A DNA stretch of 64,000 bases. Source: Natrinema altunense. GTDB taxonomy: Archaea > Halobacteriota > Halobacteria > Halobacteriales > Natrialbaceae. Both the position numbers and the translations under genes were made by a program. Below are positions 17,587 to 28,148 of the stretch, one piece after another (the stretch's first letter is position 1; each line of letters opens with the position of its first letter). A model generated the notes under the pieces. The model worked only from the letters and a program-made list of their open reading frames with translations, had not been told where the DNA came from and did not search any database. The stretch covers positions 682,001 through 746,000 of the forward strand of contig NZ_JNCS01000001.1 in the NCBI RefSeq assembly GCF_000731985.1. Reading direction: 5' to 3'.

Positions 17587-19230
17587 CTAGCGATCGGTCA
17601 GCAGCCGTCGCAGGATATCACCGTAGGCGGGTCGGGTGATAAGCACCCCGATGAGCACGCCGAGGATGGTGATGATGGCGAAGCCTTTCAGATCGCCGAG
17701 GCTCAGGACCGCGAGCGGCGAGAGGGCGATGATGGTCGTCGCCGCGGCGGCACCGATGACCCAGAACGCCTTCCGGAACCGCGACTGGAAGACCCGCGCC
17801 GAACTGACGTCGCCTTCGTCCAACACCTCGTCGGCGATGATCACGAGGTCATCGACCCCGGTCCCGACGACGGCGATGAACCCGGCGACGTGGGAGAGAT
17901 TCAGCGGCATGCGTATCATCGCCGCGAACCCGAGCAGGATCACGACCTCCGACAGCGCCGTGAGGATCATCGGGAGGGCGATGCGAGTATCCGTGTATCG
18001 GGCGTAGACGACGCCGCTGACCGTGACCACCGAGAGCAGTCCGATCAGCAGGGAGTACTGCTTGAACTGATCGGCGTGGGTCGGCGTGATCGAGTCGATC
18101 TGGGCGCTTTCGGGACTCAGATCCAGCGGTGCACGCAGGCTCCCGGCACGGAGGTTGACCGAAAGCGATTGGGCCTCCTGTTGGCTCGGTGCGCCCATCT
18201 GGAACCGCGGATCGTTCACCCAGGTGCCGGCGATCATGCTGTCGGCGAGACCGCCCATCGAGTGGGCATCGACGACCTCCTCGTCCGCGATCGTCAGCAG
18301 ACAGTACTGCTCTCCCTCGTGGTCGAAGCTGATGGAGCCGTTCTCCTCGGGGAGGTTACACGCGCCCTGTGGCGTATACCCCTCGTCGAGGAAGCCGTAT
18401 TGCTCCATATCCCGTTGGAACTGCTCGGCGGGTTCACCCTCCTTTACCTGCACGGGGACGACGTACCCTCGAGATTGGCCTTGTGGCCCCTGTGGCTGCC
18501 GAGGCGGGTCAACGCTGGCCATCATGTCTTGGGTCAACACCGTCTCGTTCGTCTGGTTTCCGTTTTCGTCCGGGAAGTAGGCCACGACTTCGACGACCCC
18601 GCGCTCGGAGAGGAGCTTCCGGAGCTCAGCGGCGTCCATGTTCGGCACTTCGACGACGATGTAGTTCGTGTCCTGCATCGTCTGCTCGGTGACCGAGCCC
18701 CCGGAGAGCCCCGCCTCGTTGATCTTCGTACGCAGCGTACTGATGATCTCGGTACGGGTCTGCTCGGTGACGCCGTCGCGAATGTCCGCCTCGGATACGT
18801 CGACGTTCGCCGACTGCAGTGCCCCGGCGAACTCCGCTTTCGTCACGTTGTCGGTGAAGACCTCCGCGGAGACGGACCCATCGTCGTCGTCGACAGTCAC
18901 TCTGGCATCGGCCTGATCCAGCTCGAGGTCCGTATACAGCGTCGACTCGATCTCCTCGATCCGGTCCCCATCGACTTGCCCGTTGTCGCTGACGACGCCG
19001 GCATCGATGTCGGCGGCAGTCATCCCGGTTACCGGAGCCCTGACGCGGGTTCCGCCCTCGAGATCGAGTCCGAACTCGAGGTTCGTCGGGCCGCTCTCGA
19101 CGCTGTCGTTCGCGACGCTGCTGTCGGCGACGATGCCGCCGGGGACGAACAACGCGACGACGGAAAAGGCGAGAAACACCACGAGCAGGAGGACCCGCCA
19201 GTTTTGCTTGACGCCGTCTATCGGGTTCAT
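17587..19230 (-). CDS. secD: Protein-export membrane protein SecD
   Basis: A 547-residue subunit of the SecDF complex, which uses the ion gradient to drive late steps of Sec export. The N-terminal helix VLLLVVFLAFSVVALFVPGG is followed by the marker segment LEFGLDLEGGTRVRAPVTG near residue 52. A long extracellular P1-type domain follows (about 65-350), and then five helices with AGFIAVVGTGVDDLVIIADE, the D1/D4-motif region. Its start overlaps the secF stop by 4 bases, so secF-secD is one operon in the order secF first. The length is typical of archaeal SecD. Confidence 0.95.
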   Translation of the reverse strand: MNPIDGVKQNWRVLLLVVFLAFSVVALFVPGGIVADSSVANDSVESGPTNLEFGLDLEGGTRVRAPVTGMTAADIDAGVVSDNGQVDGDRIEEIESTLYTDLELDQADARVTVDDDDGSVSAEVFTDNVTKAEFAGALQSANVDVSEADIRDGVTEQTRTEIISTLRTKINEAGLSGGSVTEQTMQDTNYIVVEVPNMDAAELRKLLSERGVVEVVAYFPDENGNQTNETVLTQDMMASVDPPRQPQGPQGQSRGYVVPVQVKEGEPAEQFQRDMEQYGFLDEGYTPQGACNLPEENGSISFDHEGEQYCLLTIADEEVVDAHSMGGLADSMIAGTWVNDPRFQMGAPSQQEAQSLSVNLRAGSLRAPLDLSPESAQIDSITPTHADQFKQYSLLIGLLSVVTVSGVVYARYTDTRIALPMILTALSEVVILLGFAAMIRMPLNLSHVAGFIAVVGTGVDDLVIIADEVLDEGDVSSARVFQSRFRKAFWVIGAAAATTIIALSPLAVLSLGDLKGFAIITILGVLIGVLITRPAYGDILRRLLTDR

Positions 19231-20099
19231 GATCGGACCCCCTCGAACTTGTACCAGCGAAGCAAGCTTAGGTTCAGCATGTACGTGTTCATCAGGTCGG
19301 TTGCGAGGCCGACGAACAGGATGATTCCGATCGATGCCAGGAGATCGATGCCGAGGACGAACGCCGCGACGCCCATGACGAGCATCGCGGCCATCGACGT
19401 GACGGTCATCGTGATACCGGTTCGCATCGCGCGATGGGTGCTGTCGTAGAAATCACCACCTCGGCGCAGGATGTGATTGTTCAACAGGATATCGGAGTCC
19501 ACCGAATACCCGATCAGCATTAGGAGTCCGGCGACCGTCCCCAGCGAGAGCGGGATTCCGGTCAGCCGCATGAACGCGAGCGGGATCATGAGGTCGGAGA
19601 ACGCCGAAATGACGATCGCGATCGACGGGACGAACGTCCGAAAGAGGATGAACGCGATCGCGCTCATGCCGACGAACGCGACGACGAGGCCGAACAACGC
19701 CGTCTGCTGGTTTTGTTGCCCGAACGTCGCGCCCATCGACGAGGCCGACTGGACGATATCGGTGCTCCCGTCCTGCTCGAGCCCCGATTCGGCCTGCGTC
19801 CGGAGCGACTCCAAGTCGGAATCGGAGAACTGCACGACGTACTGATTGTCGGTTCCCGTGCTTCTCACGTCCGCATCCGCGTCGAACGCCGCGGCGATAT
19901 CATCCTGGGGCGTCGACGTCTGCACCGTCAGTTCCGTCCCGCCGGCGAAGTCCATTCCCATCGGGACCGGCGAGCCCAAGACGAGAAACGACCCGACGAG
20001 GACGAGCAGTGCCACTGCGAGGACCGCAAGCGGGACCGCCGCGAGTTGGCGGTTACTGTACCGGGTGTAGTCGATCTCCGGTACGTCGAAATACGCCAT
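19227..20099 (-). CDS. secF: Protein-export membrane protein SecF
   Basis: A 290-residue partner of SecD. It begins MAYFDVPEIDYTRYSNRQLA and has a first helix, then GMDFAGGTELTVQTSTPQDD (the D2-type motif). After the periplasm-like domain come five helices with LIGYSVDSDILLNNHILRRG, the conserved SecF box. The start at 20099 is preferred because the 14 upstream in-frame residues are not conserved. secF precedes secD and overlaps it by 4 bases. Confidence 0.95.
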   Translation of the reverse strand: MAYFDVPEIDYTRYSNRQLAAVPLAVLAVALLVLVGSFLVLGSPVPMGMDFAGGTELTVQTSTPQDDIAAAFDADADVRSTGTDNQYVVQFSDSDLESLRTQAESGLEQDGSTDIVQSASSMGATFGQQNQQTALFGLVVAFVGMSAIAFILFRTFVPSIAIVISAFSDLMIPLAFMRLTGIPLSLGTVAGLLMLIGYSVDSDILLNNHILRRGGDFYDSTHRAMRTGITMTVTSMAAMLVMGVAAFVLGIDLLASIGIILFVGLATDLMNTYMLNLSLLRWYKFEGVRS

Positions 20100-20247
20100 A
20101 TATCCGTCTACTGGTATCCCCCCCGAAGTAAGCCTTCTCAATTCCGACAGTCCGTCCCCGCGGTCACGCGATCAGCTACCACGAGGGGAGAGTGTCCAGT
20201 TCCGTCGCCGACATCGATCCGACTCGACCGGTGTGGTCCGTTCCCGG

Positions 20248-20721
20248 TCAGTCGGGCAGGTATCGCACGCTCAAGACGCCGTCGTCGACCGATCGACGAA
20301 CCTCCACGCGGACCGCCTCGAGCCGGGCCGCCCGCGAGATCGTCTCCTCGTCCGCGAGCACGTCCTGCGCTGCGGGTTCGATCTCACCCTCGGGAACGCT
20401 GAAGACGTGGATCTCTCCCGTCCCGGCTCGTTCCTCCTGCACCAGGTCGCCGATGTCGGCCTCGGCCGCCAGCTCCTTCTCGTACGTGGTCGGCTCGAGG
20501 TCGCTGTCGACCAGTTCGATCGCGCGTCTGTCCGCGACGTCGACCAGCTCCCAGGTGACGTCCAACGGCGGTTCGGGCGCGACGGTCGCCTCGAGCACGT
20601 CGTGGACCTCGAGGTCGGGGTTCGATCCGAGAGTGTGGACCTGTGCGGTCTCGACATCGCGGACGACCGCCGAGTCGGCCTCGGCGTGTGTGACGACGAA
20701 GGTGCCGGTTTTCTCGGTCAT
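20248..20721 (-). CDS. Conserved haloarchaeal protein (DUF5812-like)
   Basis: A 157-residue acidic soluble protein, MTEKTGTFVVTHAEADSAVV at the start. The first half looks like a small beta-barrel (TAQVHTLGSNPDLEVHDVLE). A helical C-terminal part contains RAARLEAVRVEVRRSVDDG. I recall this as a haloarchaea-wide family, DUF5812. The start at 20721 is the ATG just before the conserved N-terminus; 38 further upstream residues are basic and unlikely. Function unknown. Confidence 0.65.
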   Translation of the reverse strand: MTEKTGTFVVTHAEADSAVVRDVETAQVHTLGSNPDLEVHDVLEATVAPEPPLDVTWELVDVADRRAIELVDSDLEPTTYEKELAAEADIGDLVQEERAGTGEIHVFSVPEGEIEPAAQDVLADEETISRAARLEAVRVEVRRSVDDGVLSVRYLPD

Positions 20722-20871
20722 GGGCGGTCGTAGCGGACGGGTCGGTTTCCCGGTTTCGGCTTTCGACCGCCGTCCGAACGCGCGTTCCGATCGGGATCGT
20801 CGCTCGGTAGTGAGTCGCCCTCGCGCTCGCGTCACGGAACGTCTTTAGTCCGGGCGGTCGCGTACTGAGGC

Positions 20872-22167
20872 ATGCACGTCGACATCGGAAACGCGCTTTC
20901 GTCGGTCGCGTCGCCGGGCGTCTCGCGGGACTCCCTCGAGCGGCTGGACGAGCAGGTGGCGACCGCCCACGAACGGATCGAGACGGGAATGGCGAACGCG
21001 GACCACGGGTACGAGGCGCTGAACCTGCCCGAGCGGACCGATCCGGACGAGATTCGCGCGGCGGTCGAACCGATCGCCGACGCCGAGGCGCTGCTCACTA
21101 TCGGGATCGGCGGCAGTTCCCTCGGCGCGGCGACGATCACGAACGCCCTCGAGTCCGACACCGAGACGGTGTTCCTCGACAACGTCGATCCCGCGTGGGT
21201 CTCGAACCACCTCGAGCGACTCCCGCTCGCGGAGACGGCGATCAACGTGGTTTCGCGGTCGGGGACGACGGCGGAGACGCTGGCGAATTTCCTCGTCGTC
21301 CGCGTGGCGTTCGAGTCGGCCGGCGTCGACTGGACCGAGCGGACCATCGTCACGACCGGCGACTCGGGGCCGCTCCGGGACCTCGTGGAGCGACACGGGC
21401 TGCCGTCGCTGCTGGTTCCCGACGGCGTGCCGGGTCGCTTCTCGGCGCTGTCGGCGGTCGGCATGGTCGCCGCGGCCGTCTGCGGCCACGATCTCGAGGC
21501 GTTACTTGCGGGCGCGGCCGCCGAGCGCGAGACGCTGACGGGGTCGCTGTTCGACTGTCCGGCCTACGCCTACGGCGCGACGACGTACGCGCTGGATCAG
21601 CGTGGTGCCGGAGTCAACGCGATCATGCCCTACGCCGAGTCACTCGAGACGTCCGCGGAGTGGTTCGCCCAGCTGTGGGCCGAGAGCCTCGGGAAGGATG
21701 ATCTCGGCCAGACGCCGGTGCGAGCCCTCGGCGTCACCGACCAGCACTCGCAACTCCAACTCTACCGTGCGGGCCCGCGGGACAAGCTCGTCACCTTCGT
21801 CACGACCGAGGAGAGTGCTGACCGCCCGATTCCCACCACCGATGTCGAGGACCTGGCGTACCTCGGCGACGCGACGCTCGGCGAACTGCTCGCAGCGGAG
21901 TTCGAGGCCACGGAAGCGAGCCTCGCCGCCGCCGGCCGACCGAACGTCCGCGTCGAACTCGAGCGCGTCGACGAGTACGAACTCGGCGGCCTGCTCTACG
22001 GGATGGAAGCCGCCTGCGTCCTCGCGGGCGAACTCTACGGCGTGAACACGTTCGAACAGCCCGCCGTCGAGTGGGCGAAGAAGGCGACCCGCGGCCTGCT
22101 CGGCGGCGGTGACTTCGAGGAGGCCGCAGCGGTCGCCGAGAAGACCGAACTTCGAGTCGAGCGGTAG
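20872..22167 (+). CDS. pgi: Glucose-6-phosphate isomerase
   Basis: A 431-residue phosphoglucose isomerase interconverting glucose-6-P and fructose-6-P; in haloarchaea it mainly serves gluconeogenesis. The SIS-type folds are seen as LTIGIGGSSLGAATI (phosphate loop) and NVVSRSGTTAETLANF. The active-site Glu region QLWAESLGKDD (about residue 268) and the late Lys in PAVEWAKKATRGLLGG fit the PGI superfamily signature. The length is shorter than in bacteria (about 550), as in other archaeal homologues. No neighbour shares its pathway directly. Confidence 0.95.
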   Translation: MHVDIGNALSSVASPGVSRDSLERLDEQVATAHERIETGMANADHGYEALNLPERTDPDEIRAAVEPIADAEALLTIGIGGSSLGAATITNALESDTETVFLDNVDPAWVSNHLERLPLAETAINVVSRSGTTAETLANFLVVRVAFESAGVDWTERTIVTTGDSGPLRDLVERHGLPSLLVPDGVPGRFSALSAVGMVAAAVCGHDLEALLAGAAAERETLTGSLFDCPAYAYGATTYALDQRGAGVNAIMPYAESLETSAEWFAQLWAESLGKDDLGQTPVRALGVTDQHSQLQLYRAGPRDKLVTFVTTEESADRPIPTTDVEDLAYLGDATLGELLAAEFEATEASLAAAGRPNVRVELERVDEYELGGLLYGMEAACVLAGELYGVNTFEQPAVEWAKKATRGLLGGGDFEEAAAVAEKTELRVER

Positions 22168-22268
22168 CCCGGCGTCCGTTCCCGATCGCCCGACGCAGGT
22201 CGGTGCGGTCGACCCGTCGCCCCGTTCGGTTGCGGTGTGCCTATGAGTCCGGACACGAATACACCACT

Positions 22269-23390
22269 ATGAGCCAGACTGCACGGGCCGACGACGCCGG
22301 CCCGATCGCGTCCGACGTGGTCCCCGGCATCGGAACCGTCCTCTCGGCGGTCACGATGGTCGCCATGCTCGTCCCGGTTCGCAGCGGCGTCGACGATCCG
22401 ACCGTCCTGACTGGAGCCGGGTTCGCCCTCGCTGCCGTCCTCGCGTTTCTGGCCCAGCGCCACGGCGGTCTCGAGGGGCGAATCGCCGGCCCGATCGCCG
22501 CCGTCTCGAGCGTGGCCGTCGTCATGCTCGCCGGCTACGCGTTGAATCAGGGCGTCACCGCGCCGGCCACGCTGCCGACGGGTTCGGTGTCGGTTCCGAT
22601 CGTTTTCGTCGCGTTCGTCACCGGTGGGCTCACCGCGGCCGCCGGGGTCGCGGATTACCACGGGATCAGCGGGCAGGGACTCGTCCGTCGGAGCCTACAG
22701 GTGGTCGTGCTCTCCGGCGTCGGTATCGCGGGTCTCCTCGTGACGCCGCTGGTTTACGCCATCCTCTCGCCTCCGGTTTCCGCGCTGCTCGAGCCGGTGT
22801 CGGAGGTCGAAGACACGGTCTTCACCCAGTTCTGCATGGCCATCGGGATGACGCTCGTGGTGGGCGGGTATCTCGCACTGACCGATCGGGACCTGTCGTT
22901 TATCGATCTCCGACGGCCGACGCTCCGGGACATCGGCTGGACCGTCGGGGGACTGGTCGTCCTCTTCGGGGCGCTCTTCGTGATTTCCGTGGTCATGCAG
23001 TCTGCTGGCGTGGAAAGCGCCGATCACTCGACGACCCAGCGGGCTCAGGAGAACCCCCAACTCATGCTCGTGCTGGTGCCGTTCGCCGTCCTGATTATCG
23101 GCCCGTTCGAGGAACTGCTCTATCGGAACGTCATCCAGAAGTCGCTGTACGACTCGTTCTCGCGGGCCGGCGCGGTCGCCGTGGCCAGCGTCATCTTCGC
23201 GGCGGTACACGTGCTCGCGTACGCCACCGCCGGACTGGGTGCGGTGATCGCCAGCCTCGGGACGATCTTCGGGCTCGCAATCGTACTCGGAACGATCTAC
23301 GAGCGGACCGACAACCTCCTCGTCCCGGCGCTGATCCACGGGGTCTACAACGCGTTGCTCTTCGCGAACCTCTATTTCACCTACGGCTGA
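22269..23390 (+). CDS. CPBP-family intramembrane glutamic endopeptidase
   Basis: A 373-residue membrane protein with about ten helices. The C-terminal ABI/CPBP domain shows the defining EExxxR in GPFEELLYRNVIQKSLYDSF (about residues 280-299), the second-motif His in VIFAAVHVLAYAT, and the third in ALIHGVYNALLFANLYF. The start at ATG 22269 follows a weak in-frame region. The relatives are Rce1-like proteases; the substrate here is unknown. Confidence 0.88.
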   Translation: MSQTARADDAGPIASDVVPGIGTVLSAVTMVAMLVPVRSGVDDPTVLTGAGFALAAVLAFLAQRHGGLEGRIAGPIAAVSSVAVVMLAGYALNQGVTAPATLPTGSVSVPIVFVAFVTGGLTAAAGVADYHGISGQGLVRRSLQVVVLSGVGIAGLLVTPLVYAILSPPVSALLEPVSEVEDTVFTQFCMAIGMTLVVGGYLALTDRDLSFIDLRRPTLRDIGWTVGGLVVLFGALFVISVVMQSAGVESADHSTTQRAQENPQLMLVLVPFAVLIIGPFEELLYRNVIQKSLYDSFSRAGAVAVASVIFAAVHVLAYATAGLGAVIASLGTIFGLAIVLGTIYERTDNLLVPALIHGVYNALLFANLYFTYG

Positions 23391-23450
23391 TCGAGCGCAC
23401 GGTCTCGACGGGGCCACCGGGCGGCCGATTCGACAGAAGGGGAGCGCGGG

Positions 23451-23909
23451 CTACGACGGGTTCTTCCGGGCCAGTTCGGACCCGCAGATCGGACATCGGT
23501 CTTTCTCCTCGTCGAACTCGCGGCCACAGCCCTGACACTGATACAGCCACTGGCGCTGTTCGTCGATTCCCTCGCGGGCGATCACCTCGACCGCGACGTT
23601 GAGTTTCTCCGCGACGTTTTGCATCGCGTAGTCGTCGGTCACCAGGGTCGCATCGAGTTCGAAACTCGCCGCGACGAGCCGAACGTCGGTGTCCGAGAGG
23701 ACATCGAGGTCGCCGGACTCGCGTGCCGCGCGTTCGACCTTCTCGGTGGTGTCGTCGTTGGGAATGTGAATGTGCATCCCGGAGCCTTCCATCGCATCGT
23801 AGCGGTAGGCGCTCTCGTCCTCGAGTTCCTCGCGGACGAGCGGGATCGTTGCAGTCTGTTCTGTCGTGTGAAAGTCGTGGATAAAAGCGGAGGAGTCGAG
23901 AACGTACAT
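23451..23909 (-). CDS. nob1: NOB1-family endonuclease (PIN domain plus zinc ribbon)
   Basis: A 152-residue protein. The PIN domain spans residues 1-115: MYVLDSSAFIHDF has the first Asp, and VRLVAASFELDATLVTDDYA has the later Asp residues. It is followed by a C-terminal zinc ribbon, CQGCGREFDEEKDRCPICGS. This order is that of archaeal Nob1, which trims the 3' end of 16S rRNA in small-subunit maturation. It sits 4 bases from the PRC-barrel gene and near the IF-2 gene, a translation-related setting. Confidence 0.92.
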   Translation of the reverse strand: MYVLDSSAFIHDFHTTEQTATIPLVREELEDESAYRYDAMEGSGMHIHIPNDDTTEKVERAARESGDLDVLSDTDVRLVAASFELDATLVTDDYAMQNVAEKLNVAVEVIAREGIDEQRQWLYQCQGCGREFDEEKDRCPICGSELARKNPS

Positions 23910-23913
23910 ACCG

Positions 23914-24159
23914 TTAGCGCTGGACGACGATGTAGTCTTTCACCGCTTGGACGCGATTGACGGGAACGAGAAAGCGGCCGGCGTCGTCGTTATCGAAGTC
24001 GACGGCGCGCCGGGACAGTTCCTCGTCGGGTTCGATGACGAGATCGTGGAGTTTGCCGGATTTCAGATCCATCGTGATGTTGTAGAGCAGTCCGAGCTCG
24101 GTGCCGTCGGAACCCATGACGGACTTCCCCGAGAGGTTTTCAGCGAGTATATCGCTCAT
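23914..24159 (-). CDS. PRC-barrel domain protein
   Basis: An 81-residue PRC-barrel protein: MSDILAENLSGKSVMGSDGT at the start, then ELGLLYNITMDLKSGKLHDL and FLVPVNRVQAVKDYIVV. Archaeal stand-alone PRC-barrels are often encoded near RNA-processing genes. It directly precedes nob1 by 4 bases on the same strand, so the two are likely co-transcribed. A role as ribosome-maturation partner is inference from this arrangement. Confidence 0.85.
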   Translation of the reverse strand: MSDILAENLSGKSVMGSDGTELGLLYNITMDLKSGKLHDLVIEPDEELSRRAVDFDNDDAGRFLVPVNRVQAVKDYIVVQR

Positions 24160-24409
24160 GCATGCCCGTACTTACTAATCGGTATTAAAGACCACGGGGT
24201 CCGGCATACGGGCGGCAGACACCGGCCGGGACGAGCGTGCGCCGTCTCGGCGATCGGGACGGCGGTCGGCCGAACTGCCATCGGTTGCCGGTCCGCTCGG
24301 CAACGACGAGGGTACTCGCGCGCGGACGTGCTCGGCGGACCGTCGATGACGATGGGTTTAACTACGGTGCTACGGAGGTTTTAGGTAAGACCTTCTCGGG
24401 TGGTTCATC

Positions 24410-26209
24410 ATGTCGGACACGGATACACGCGACCCCACATCTCTCAGAACGCCGATCGTCGCCGTCCTCGGACACGTCGATCACGGCAAGACAAGTCTCC
24501 TCGATAAGATCCGCGGCTCCGCAGTCATCGAGGGCGAAGCAGGCGCGATCACCCAGCACATCGGCGCGACCGCCGTTCCGCTGGACATCATCTCCACGAT
24601 CGCGGGCGAACTCGTCGACCCGGACGATTTCGACCTCCCCGGCCTCCTCTTCATCGACACCCCGGGCCATCACTCCTTTACCACGCTGCGCTCCCGCGGG
24701 GGGGCGCTGGCCGACATCGCCATCCTCGTCGTCGACGTCAACGACGGCTTCCAGCCCCAGACGCTCGAGGCCCTGGACATCCTGCGGCGGTCGGAAACCC
24801 CGTTCATCGTCGCGGCGAACAAGATCGACACCGTGCCGGGTTGGAACGCAAACGAGGATTCGCCGATCAACGACACCTACGAGGCCCAGTCCGATCGCGT
24901 CCGCGAACGGCTCGACGAGAGCCTCTACGAGATCATCGGCAACCTCTCGGACGAGGGGTTCTCCGCGGACCTCTACTGGCGGGTCCAGAACTTCCAGCGC
25001 AACGTCGGCGTCGTCCCCGTCTCGGCGATGACCGGCGAGGGGGTCCCGGACCTCCTGACCGTCATGATGGGGCTCTCCCAGCGCTACATGAAAGAGGAGA
25101 TGGAGATCGACGTCGCCGGCCCCGGCGTCGGCACCGTTCTCGAGGTCAAAGAGGAGAAAGGGTTCGGGACGACGGTCGATACGGTACTGTACGACGGGAC
25201 GATCCGGTCGGACGATCGGATCGTCGTCGGCGGACAGAACGAACCGATCGTCACCGACGTCCGCGCGCTGCTCCAGCCGCGGCCGCTCGCGGAAATCCGG
25301 ACCGAGAGCCGGTTCGAAAAGGTCGACGAGGTGTCGGCCGCGTCCGGGATCAAGGTCGCCGCGCCCGAACTCGCGGACGCGATGGCCGGCGCGCCGGTTC
25401 GAGTCGTCCGCGACCGCGACCTCGACGCGGTCATCGACGAAGTCCAGGCCGAACTCGCGGATATCGCCGTCGACACCGCCGAAGAGGGCGTCGTCGTCAA
25501 GGCGGATACGCTCGGCAGCCTCGAGGCGATGGCCGACGCCCTGGACGACGCGGAGGTGCCGATCGTCCGCGCGGAGGTCGGCGACGTCGCGCCGCGGGAC
25601 GTCTCGGTCGCCTCGACGGCCGAGGACGGCAAGCAGAAGGCCATCCTCGGCTTCAACGTCGACACCCTCGACGATGCCGACCAGCGCGCGGAGATCGAAG
25701 ACGTGACGATCTTCACCGACGAGGTCATCTATCAGCTCATCGAGGAGTACGAGGAGTACGTCGAGGGGATCGAGCAGGCCCAACAGGACACCATCCTCGA
25801 GAACATCACGCGGCCAGCCCGGTTCCGGATTCTGCTCGATCATACCTTCCGTCAGAACGATCCTGCGGTCGTCGGCGTCGAGGTCAATTCTGGGACGATC
25901 CAGAACAACGCGAACGTCGTCAAGTACGAGGGCAACGAACCCACCCGCGTCGGCCAGGTCAAGGGGATTCAGGAACAGGGCGAGGACGTCGACGAGGCCC
26001 GCGCGGGCAACCGGGTTTCGGTCGCTATCGACGGCCCGACCGTGGGCCGTCAGATCGAGGAGGGCGACGAACTCTGGATCGAGATTCCCGAGAAACACGC
26101 GAAGATCCTCGAACAGGAACTCGCGGACGAGATCCCCGGCGACGAACTCGAGGCGCTGAACATGTATCTCGACAAGCAACGCAGTCGAGACCCCTTCTGG
26201 GGCAAGTAG
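24410..26209 (+). CDS. infB: Translation initiation factor IF-2 (aIF5B)
   Basis: A 599-residue GTPase that promotes subunit joining in translation initiation. The G motifs are clear: G1 GHVDHGKTSLLDKI near residue 23, G3 DTPGHHSF near 83, and G4 NKID near 137. Domains II to IV follow: VLEVKEEKGFGTTVDTVLYD, then a domain-III segment, then LFTHTFRQNDPAVVGV-like sequence in the tail. The length is that of archaeal aIF5B. The promoter region upstream (24340-24405) is AT-richer than its surroundings. Single gene, transcribed away from nob1. Confidence 0.96.
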   Translation: MSDTDTRDPTSLRTPIVAVLGHVDHGKTSLLDKIRGSAVIEGEAGAITQHIGATAVPLDIISTIAGELVDPDDFDLPGLLFIDTPGHHSFTTLRSRGGALADIAILVVDVNDGFQPQTLEALDILRRSETPFIVAANKIDTVPGWNANEDSPINDTYEAQSDRVRERLDESLYEIIGNLSDEGFSADLYWRVQNFQRNVGVVPVSAMTGEGVPDLLTVMMGLSQRYMKEEMEIDVAGPGVGTVLEVKEEKGFGTTVDTVLYDGTIRSDDRIVVGGQNEPIVTDVRALLQPRPLAEIRTESRFEKVDEVSAASGIKVAAPELADAMAGAPVRVVRDRDLDAVIDEVQAELADIAVDTAEEGVVVKADTLGSLEAMADALDDAEVPIVRAEVGDVAPRDVSVASTAEDGKQKAILGFNVDTLDDADQRAEIEDVTIFTDEVIYQLIEEYEEYVEGIEQAQQDTILENITRPARFRILLDHTFRQNDPAVVGVEVNSGTIQNNANVVKYEGNEPTRVGQVKGIQEQGEDVDEARAGNRVSVAIDGPTVGRQIEEGDELWIEIPEKHAKILEQELADEIPGDELEALNMYLDKQRSRDPFWGK

Positions 26210-26462
26210 ACGACCCGGGGTCCGTCTCGGATCGTTCGAGGCGATCCCGTCTCCCGCCGTCGGAATTCTCGACGGGCACTCGGGAATGCGGAGATCGATC
26301 GGCAGCGTCCACGAAAGCGGACCTGGCCACCGACTCGGTTGGACGACTCCGACTCGACACGATGAACTGCCGACCGGTAGCTCCGCTGGCCGGGAGTGAC
26401 AACCTCTGTCGGAGGCAGTGCGGTCCCGAAATCGTTTTCAAGCGGTCGCGCGCACACTCGGT

Positions 26463-28148
26463 ATGCCGACGGAATCGGACACTCATTATGACCCCTCGCT
26501 GGGGAACAAGTTCATCTTCGTCACCGGCGGCGTCATGTCGGGACTCGGCAAGGGGATTACGGCCGCGAGCACCGGCCGACTCCTCAAAAACGCCGGGTTC
26601 GACGTCACCGCGGTGAAGATCGATCCGTACCTGAACGTCGACGCGGGAACGATGAACCCCTACCAGCACGGGGAGGTCTACGTCTTGGAGGACGGTGGGG
26701 AGGTCGACCTCGATCTGGGGAACTACGAACGGTTCCTCGATATCGACATGACCTCGGACCACAACATCACGACGGGCAAGACCTACCAGCACGTCATCGA
26801 GAAGGAACGCGCGGGGGACTACCTGGGCAAGACGGTCCAGATCATTCCTCACATCACCGACGATATCAAGCGGCGCATCCGCGAGGCCGCGGAAGGCACC
26901 GACGTCTGTATCATCGAAGTCGGCGGCACCGTCGGGGACATCGAGGGGATGCCCTACCTCGAGGCCCTGCGCCAGTTCGCCCACGAGGAACCCGAGGAGA
27001 ACGTCCTCTTTACCCACGTGACCCTCGTCCCGTACTCGAAGAACGGCGAGCAAAAGACCAAGCCGACCCAGCACTCGGTCAAGGAGGTCCGTTCGACCGG
27101 CCTCCAGCCCGACGTGATCGTCGGCCGCTGCGAGGACCGACTCGATCCGGAGACCAAGGAGAAGATCGCGCTGTTCTGTGACATTCCGACCGAGGCAGTG
27201 TTCTCGAACCCCGACGTCGAGGACGTCTATCACGTCCCGCTGATGGTCGAAGACGAGGGGTTAGACCAGTACGTCTTGGAACACTTCGGGCTGGCCGACG
27301 AGGCCCTGCCGGAAGGCGAACGGGCGAACGACTGGCGCGAGATCGTCACGACCGAGAAAGATGGCGACGTCGACATCGCGCTGGTCGGCAAGTACGATCT
27401 CGAGGACGCGTACATGTCGATCCACGAGTCGCTGAAACACGCCGGCTTCGAGGTCGGCGTCGACGTGACCGTCCACTGGGTCGCAGCAGACGAGTTGAGC
27501 GAGGGCTACGACGGCCAACTCGAGGGGATGGACGGCGTCATCGTTCCCGGCGGGTTCGGGATGCGTGGCTCCGAGGGCAAGATTCGGGCGGTCCAGTACG
27601 CCCGCGAGAACGACGTTCCGTTCCTCGGGCTCTGTCTGGGCTTCCAGATGGCGGTCGTCGAGTACGCCCGGAACGTACTCGGGCTCGAGGACGCCCACTC
27701 CGCCGAGATGGAGGAGGACACGCCCCATCCGGTCATCGACATCCTCCCCGAGCAGTACGAGGTCGAGGACATGGGCGGCACGATGCGACTCGGCGAGCAC
27801 ACGACCGTCATCGAACCCGAAACGCTGGCCTACGTCCTCTACGGCGATACGTCCTGTTCGGAGCGACACCGTCACCGCTACGAGGTCAACCCCGAGTACT
27901 TCGACGCGTTCGAAGACGAACCGCTCGTCTTCTCGGGCACCGCGGGCAACCGGATGGAGATCCTCGAACACGAGGAGCATCCGTACTTCGTCGGGACGCA
28001 GTTCCACCCCGAGTACACGTCACGACCCGGCCAGCCGAGTCCGCCCTTCCTCGGACTCGTCGAGGCGATCCTCGAGCGGACCGACGACGAGCCCGAGCGC
28101 GACCCCGAGAACGCGGACACAGACACCGAAACGGAGGTAACCCACTGA
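26463..28148 (+). CDS. pyrG: CTP synthase
   Basis: A 561-residue enzyme making CTP from UTP, ATP and glutamine. The N-terminal synthetase domain shows [20 protein letters not shown]. The C-terminal class I glutaminase domain has the nucleophile in [19 protein letters not shown], and the His-Glu pair in [17 protein letters not shown]. The start at 26463 gives [10 protein letters not shown], the expected short lead-in; the upstream frame is not conserved. It overlaps guaA (TGATG), and the third gene follows by another overlap, forming a pyrG-guaA-DUF operon. Confidence 0.96.
   Translation: MPTESDTHYDPSLGNKFIFVTGGVMSGLGKGITAASTGRLLKNAGFDVTAVKIDPYLNVDAGTMNPYQHGEVYVLEDGGEVDLDLGNYERFLDIDMTSDHNITTGKTYQHVIEKERAGDYLGKTVQIIPHITDDIKRRIREAAEGTDVCIIEVGGTVGDIEGMPYLEALRQFAHEEPEENVLFTHVTLVPYSKNGEQKTKPTQHSVKEVRSTGLQPDVIVGRCEDRLDPETKEKIALFCDIPTEAVFSNPDVEDVYHVPLMVEDEGLDQYVLEHFGLADEALPEGERANDWREIVTTEKDGDVDIALVGKYDLEDAYMSIHESLKHAGFEVGVDVTVHWVAADELSEGYDGQLEGMDGVIVPGGFGMRGSEGKIRAVQYARENDVPFLGLCLGFQMAVVEYARNVLGLEDAHSAEMEEDTPHPVIDILPEQYEVEDMGGTMRLGEHTTVIEPETLAYVLYGDTSCSERHRHRYEVNPEYFDAFEDEPLVFSGTAGNRMEILEHEEHPYFVGTQFHPEYTSRPGQPSPPFLGLVEAILERTDDEPERDPENADTDTETEVTH

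Noticed and set aside
24362-26179. 605-codon minus-strand frame opposite infB
   Set aside because: An antisense shadow typical of GC-rich coding DNA; infB motifs are unambiguous.
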